Assembly (NCBI GenBank): GCA_025996815.1
Contig: BNTT01000080.1
Coordinates: 1 to 12,436 of the forward strand
Source: Bacteroidia bacterium
GTDB lineage: Bacteria; Bacteroidota; Bacteroidia; Bacteroidales; Azobacteroidaceae
Length of the DNA: 12,436 nt
Reading direction: 5' to 3'
The position numbers and the translations under genes were made by a program. Below are positions 8,100 through 12,436 of this stretch, in pieces. The notes under the pieces were generated by a model. It saw only the letters and a program-made list of their open reading frames with translations, did no database searches and was not told the DNA's origin. Each line of letters begins with the position of its first letter. The first letter of the stretch is position 1.

Positions 8100-8573
8100 A
8101 TGGCAAATAATTTCATTACATTTTACGAGAATCAACCAATTCGTTCCGTTGTGGACGAGATTGACGGGACGTGGTATTTTGTGGCAAAAGACATCATCCT
8201 CGTTTTGGTAAATTCAAGAGACCCGAAGCAATACCTCAAAAAATTGCGGATGCGTAATGAAAGATTCGCCAAAGAATGGGCAAACATAGCCCCTTTCTTC
8301 CCAATAGAGACAGCAGGAAGCCTGCAGCTAATGGCATGTGTCAATGGCTGCGGGCTAGCCCGCCTCATCCAAGCCCTCCCAACATCGCACCGCACCCGCC
8401 CCTACAAGCAATGGCTGGCACAAATAAACCTAAGCGAAGCCCGCCTGAAAAGCATAGATGAAAAACGCTTAGTCCTCTTCCTCGCCGCCATCCACAGAAG
8501 AGAACAGAAGCGGCAGGAAGAAAAGCGGCGGCACGCCGCGAGATGGGCAGGGAATGACTTCTTTAGCACCTAA
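8100..8573 (+). CDS. Short Bro-N domain protein (phage antirepressor-like)
   Basis: This 157-aa protein matches the Bro-N pattern: ITFYENQPIRSVVDEIDGTWYFVAKDI at the start, then DPKQYLKKL and, near residues 88-112, LIQALPTSHRTRPYKQWLAQI. The Bro-N domain is found in phage antirepressors and baculovirus BRO proteins and is thought to bind DNA; the target is unknown. The N-terminal ~115 residues are clearly paralogous to the next gene (shared F-x-E-x-Q-x-R-S, D-I/V-I-x-V-L, LIQ-x-P, P-x-K-x-W-L-A-x-I). It lacks the C-terminal region of that protein and ends instead in a basic Arg/Lys-rich tail (RREQKRQEEKRRHAARW). Base use changes after about 8290, becoming rich in C and A with few T. Start at 8100, 7 nt after pgk. 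Confidence 0.75.
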   Translation: MANNFITFYENQPIRSVVDEIDGTWYFVAKDIILVLVNSRDPKQYLKKLRMRNERFAKEWANIAPFFPIETAGSLQLMACVNGCGLARLIQALPTSHRTRPYKQWLAQINLSEARLKSIDEKRLVLFLAAIHRREQKRQEEKRRHAARWAGNDFFST

Positions 8574-8594
8574 ACAATTAACTATGAATCAATT

Positions 8595-9419
8595 ATGACA
8601 CAAAAGGCAGCAATAAAACTATTTGAAGAGAAACAAGTTCGCTCTCTGTGGGATAGCGAACAGGAAAAATGGTATATCTCTGTGGTGGATGTTATCGAAG
8701 TATTAACGGAGAGTATTCGCCCGCGAAAGTATTGGGACGACCTAAAACGCAAGCTACAGGCAGAAGGGAGTGAGTTGTCCGAAAAAATCGGACAACTGAA
8801 AATGCAGTCTTCCGATGGCAAGTTTTACAAGACCGATGCCGCCGATGTGGAGCAACTTTTCCGTTTGATACAATCCATTCCATCGCCCAAAGCAGAGCCA
8901 TTTAAACGATGGCTGGCAGAAATTGCCCGCGAACGATTGGAGGAAGTTGACGACCCGGAGTTGGGTATTGAGCGTCTGATGGAGTATTACCACCGCAAAG
9001 GCTATTCCGACAATTGGATTAACCAGCGGCTGAAATCCATCGAAGTAAGAAAAGAACTTACCGATGAATGGGAACGCAGAGGGGTGAAAAAAGGTCAAGA
9101 ATATGCAGTTTTGACCGATATTATTACACAAGGCTGGTCGGGCATGACGACTAAACAGTATAAACAGCACAAAGGTTTGAAAACCGAGAGTCTGCGCGAC
9201 AACATGACTAATTTGGAATTAGTCCTAAATATGCTTGCAGAGGCTTCTACAAAGGAGATTTCACAGTCCGAAGGACCGGCAACCTTTGCAGCAAGTAAAG
9301 GCATTGCCCGACGAGGCGGACACGTAGCCAATGTGGCACTCAAGGAATTGGAAACGCAAACAGGCAAAAAAGTGGTGAGTGCGTTGAATGCAAAAAACAT
9401 TCAAAGAGCGATAGAATAG
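8595..9419 (+). CDS. Bro-N / DinD-like protein (phage antirepressor or DNA-damage-type)
   Basis: This 274-aa protein has two recognisable parts. Residues 1 to ~115 are a Bro-N domain (AIKLFEEKQVRSLWDSEQEKWY, then LFRLIQSIPSPKAEPFKRWL). The C-terminal part from about 170 (EYAVLTDIITQGWSGMTTKQYKQHKGL, LRDNMTNLELVLNMLAEAST) resembles the C-terminal region of E. coli DinD, an SOS-induced inhibitor of RecA-filament activities. The length equals that of the common Bacteroidetes 'BRO family/DinD' proteins I remember, so it looks intact. Function here is unknown: likely a DNA-binding or RecA-interacting regulator of phage origin. It lies 21 nt after its shorter paralogue and could be co-transcribed. 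I see no promoter or LexA-like box directly upstream. Confidence 0.8.
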   Translation: MTQKAAIKLFEEKQVRSLWDSEQEKWYISVVDVIEVLTESIRPRKYWDDLKRKLQAEGSELSEKIGQLKMQSSDGKFYKTDAADVEQLFRLIQSIPSPKAEPFKRWLAEIARERLEEVDDPELGIERLMEYYHRKGYSDNWINQRLKSIEVRKELTDEWERRGVKKGQEYAVLTDIITQGWSGMTTKQYKQHKGLKTESLRDNMTNLELVLNMLAEASTKEISQSEGPATFAASKGIARRGGHVANVALKELETQTGKKVVSALNAKNIQRAIE

Positions 9420-9433
9420 AAAGAAGAAATGAT

Positions 9434-9441
9434 TAACTTTG
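9434..9441 (+). promoter_or_regulatory. Plus-strand -7 box (TAACTTTG) upstream of the EF-hand gene
   Basis: TAACTTTG matches TAnnTTTG exactly and resembles the box at 3064-3071. No clear TTTG lies 19-21 nt upstream. If active it would give the EF-hand gene a leader of about 140 nt that overlaps the minus-strand unit at 9456-9550. Confidence 0.35.
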
Positions 9442-9455
9442 CAGCGCATATAAAA

Positions 9456-9515
9456 CAAAAAACCCGGCTTCATCATCGACATTTAATATTCGAGAGAGGA
9501 AGTTCCCGGGACTGC
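9456..9515 (-). ncRNA. Candidate ~60-nt small RNA, minus strand
   Basis: The unit begins about 6 nt after the TACCTTTG box and ends in a T-run. The fold pairs CCCGG (9510-9506) with CCGGG (9467-9463) and, after a 3-nt bulge, CTTC (9502-9499) with GAAG (9471-9468). TCGA elements nearer the loop could add pairs. No protein is encoded. It would be antisense to the possible 5' leader of the EF-hand gene. I recognise no known RNA family; the call rests only on promoter, stem and T-run. Confidence 0.35.
9457..9510 (-). terminator. Intrinsic terminator-like stem-loop, minus strand
   Basis: A bulged GC-rich stem (5 + 4 bp) is followed directly by T6 on the minus strand (A6 at 9457-9462). The loop is long (about 27 nt), weaker than a textbook terminator. 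Confidence 0.4.
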
Positions 9516-9519
9516 GGTG

Positions 9520-9550
9520 CAAAGGTAGTAAAAATCTTCAGATTTCTAAA
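9520..9550 (-). promoter_or_regulatory. Minus-strand promoter (TTTA, N19, TACCTTTG)
   Basis: On the minus strand TACCTTTG (9527 to 9520) matches the -7 consensus, with TTTA (9550-9547) at the -33 position and a 19-nt spacer. It points left, away from the EF-hand gene, into a short stem-loop with a T-run and not into any gene. Confidence 0.5.
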
Positions 9551-9590
9551 CGTGTGCAATGAAAAAGTTTTACAATAACAATAGATAATT

Positions 9591-10217
9591 ATGAATATAA
9601 AAAGAGTTATTTTTTCGGTTATTCTCGGCTTGACTTTTTGTTCTGCTTTTGGACAAAAGGGTAAATTGGCTCATTATTTTGATAATCCAATTATGGTAGA
9701 CTCATTATCAACCATAATTATTCCAACAAGATATAATTCAGATTTTCTATCTTCCAACAAAATTGCATTCTGGGGGGATTTCTATGCAAATATTATTTTT
9801 TATAATTTCGTTGAGGACAGTTATAAACCGTTATTTGAGAACGACACTTACATTGTGGGGTTTGGTAGAAGTTATAATTTGTATAACAATCATACCAATC
9901 AATCCAAAAATACGACTTCACAATGGATTTTTTACCGAGTAAAAAATTATGACAGGAATAAAAACGGGCGAATTGATGAAAAAGACCCTACAATATTATA
10001 TGTATCTGATGTTTATGGAAATTATTTGAAGCCTTTGACATCTGAAAATGAAAATGTAATCAGTTTTGATATATTTGAGAAACAAAACTTTGTATTGATA
10101 AAAATTCAAAGAGACCAAGATAATAATGGAAAATTCGAGAACGATGATAAGGATTTTTATTTTATAAAACTTGATTTGACAACAATGACTTTTGGAAATA
10201 AAATAGAAATAAATTAA
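9591..10217 (+). CDS. Secreted protein with two EF-hand-like calcium loops
   Basis: The 208-aa product has a type I signal peptide (MNIKRVIFSVILGLTFCSAF, cleavage near G21/Q22; C17 lacks a proper lipobox). Two 12-residue calcium loops are visible: D121-R-N-K-N-G-R-I-D-E-K-D132 and D175-Q-D-N-N-G-K-F-E-N-D-D186. Both have Asp/Asn at positions 1, 3 and 5, Gly at 6, a hydrophobic residue at 8 and an acid at 12. Each is flanked by beta-like strands, not the helices of a classical EF-hand. Between them, ILYVSDVYGNYLKPLT resembles one blade of a TolB/PD40-type propeller. It is probably a periplasmic or surface Ca-binding protein of unknown role. The gene is far more AT-rich than the housekeeping genes, suggesting transfer or relaxed composition. 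Confidence 0.75.
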   Translation: MNIKRVIFSVILGLTFCSAFGQKGKLAHYFDNPIMVDSLSTIIIPTRYNSDFLSSNKIAFWGDFYANIIFYNFVEDSYKPLFENDTYIVGFGRSYNLYNNHTNQSKNTTSQWIFYRVKNYDRNKNGRIDEKDPTILYVSDVYGNYLKPLTSENENVISFDIFEKQNFVLIKIQRDQDNNGKFENDDKDFYFIKLDLTTMTFGNKIEIN

Positions 10218-10221
10218 ATAG

Positions 10222-10271
10222 AAAAAAAATGGCTACACAACCCGCAACAAACACGCAATAGTTATGTAACC
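10222..10271 (-). terminator. Strong intrinsic terminator-like hairpin, minus strand
   Basis: On the minus strand GGTTACATAAC (10271-10261) pairs with GTTGTGTAGCC (10241-10231) over 11 bp, including two G-U pairs, with a 19-nt loop. It is followed after one A by T8 (10229-10222). On the plus strand the hairpin has no T-run after it, so it would not end the EF-hand transcript in the standard way. Confidence 0.55.
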
Positions 10272-10284
10272 GTTTATCTTTCGA
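10222..10284 (-). ncRNA. Candidate ~60-nt small RNA, minus strand, downstream of the EF-hand gene
   Basis: A consensus promoter (10290-10320, minus strand) is followed within about 70 nt by an 11-bp stem and T8. The RNA would start near 10284 and end at the T-run at 10229-10222, stopping just short of the EF-hand stop codon. No open reading frame of note is carried. No known RNA family is recognised. Confidence 0.4.
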
Positions 10285-10289
10285 TGCGA

Positions 10290-10320
10290 CAAAGGTACAA
10301 CAATTTATAGAGATAACAAA
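10290..10320 (-). promoter_or_regulatory. Consensus Bacteroidetes promoter, minus strand (TTTG, N19, TACCTTTG)
   Basis: TTTG (10320-10317) and TACCTTTG (10297-10290) on the minus strand match both consensus boxes exactly with a 19-nt spacer. This is the best-matching promoter in the window, yet no gene lies downstream of it on that strand before the T-run at 10222. Confidence 0.6.
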
Positions 10321-10535
10321 ATATATAAAATACAAAAAAATATGTCCCTAATAAAAAAAATAATAGTTCAAGATATTGAAATTTCGGTGTCTATGCGAAA
10401 CGACAACGAAGATTATATCTGCCTCACCGATATGGTGAAAGCTAAGGATGGAGATGACCACATTCGTAATTGGATGCGCAACAGAAACACGATTGAGTAT
10501 TTAGGAACTTGGGAGATGATTCACAACCTAAATTT

Positions 10536-10561
10536 TAAAGGTGTCGAATTCGACACCTTTA
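10536..10561. repeat. 26-bp perfect palindrome inside the KilA-N reading frame
   Basis: The left half-site TAAAGGTGTCGAA is followed directly by its exact reverse complement, centred on a GAATTC. As RNA it folds to an 11-bp stem with an AAUU loop. It encodes the K-G-V-E-F-D-T-F segment of the KilA-N domain. It could be an operator-like dyad, a mobile-element scar or a chance result of codon choice. Confidence 0.85.
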
Positions 10562-10681
10562 TGCACGAAGCCGGAGCAAACAGTTTTAATATGACCCCAA
10601 GAAAGTGGATTGAAGCAACAAACGCAATGGGTATTATATCAAAAACAACAAAAATATGCTACCTAAATGAAACTAAATATG

Positions 10682-10689
10682 TAAATTTG
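10682..10689 (+). promoter_or_regulatory. PFOR -7 box (TAAATTTG)
   Basis: TAAATTTG matches TAnnTTTG and lies 29 nt before the PFOR ATG, predicting a start of transcription near 10696. The expected -33 position (about 10658-10663) has no TTTG and lies only some 15 nt from the KilA-N breakpoint at about 10645, so the insertion may have altered the upstream promoter half. Confidence 0.5.
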
Positions 10690-10706
10690 CAGAATATAAA
10701 CATTAA

Positions 10707-12436
<1,730 letters not shown>

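Noticed and set aside
10229..10261. 10-codon plus-strand ORF (MATQPATNTQ) after an A-run
   Set aside because: It coincides with the arm and loop of a minus-strand terminator hairpin and is too short to support; it could be the stub of a deleted gene, but nothing else shows this.

Overview
The window looks like the chromosome of a Bacteroidales bacterium (phylum Bacteroidota). Several promoters match the Bacteroidetes consensus (-7 box TAnnTTTG, -33 box TTTG, spacer about 19-21 nt). The phosphoglycerate kinase carries the Lys/Ala/Glu-rich insert I associate with this phylum. PepD (M20C), a C45-type acyltransferase, an Asp/Trp-rich lipoprotein and a single-chain pyruvate:ferredoxin oxidoreductase fit a fermentative anaerobe. 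The genus cannot be named from sequence alone.

Layout. (1) Positions 1-131, minus strand: the 5' end of an IS110-family transposase running off the left edge. Its upstream non-coding DNA (132 to about 240) is rich in small dyads. (2) 254-3066: the pepD promoter, pepD, an eight-unit heptamer repeat that fills the intergenic gap, and a secreted Ntn-hydrolase of the C45/AAT family. (3) 3064-5657: a promoter whose -7 box begins on the stop codon of the hydrolase, then a tight cluster of lipoprotein gene, panB and tyrS (4-nt and 0-nt gaps). (4) 5694-8092: a promoter, then serC and pgk, linking lower glycolysis to serine synthesis because both enzymes work next to 3-phosphoglycerate. (5) 8093-10718: an accessory insert between pgk and the PFOR gene. 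It holds two tandem Bro-N (phage antirepressor-like) paralogues, the second with a DinD-like C-terminus; a very AT-rich gene for a secreted protein with two EF-hand-like loops; two minus-strand promoter plus stem-loop/T-run units flanking that gene; and a KilA-N gene truncated where it meets the PFOR leader. (6) 10719-12436: the N-terminal part of PFOR (nifJ/por), which abruptly joins, at about 12254-12260, an inverted in-frame piece from further along the same gene.

The most striking observation is the inverted junction inside PFOR: about 513 normal residues on the plus strand, then 61 codons of recognisable downstream PFOR sequence on the minus strand. It is either a real intragenic inversion or a fold-back chimera from amplification or assembly. 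The next most interesting are the two compact minus-strand units (candidate ~60-nt RNAs), the pile-up of phage-regulator domains (Bro-N, Bro-N, KilA-N) in one intergenic site, and the heptamer array between pepD and the hydrolase. I did not find a convincing new multi-gene system. The housekeeping genes are ordinary, and the novelty is in the accessory insert and the rearranged right end.
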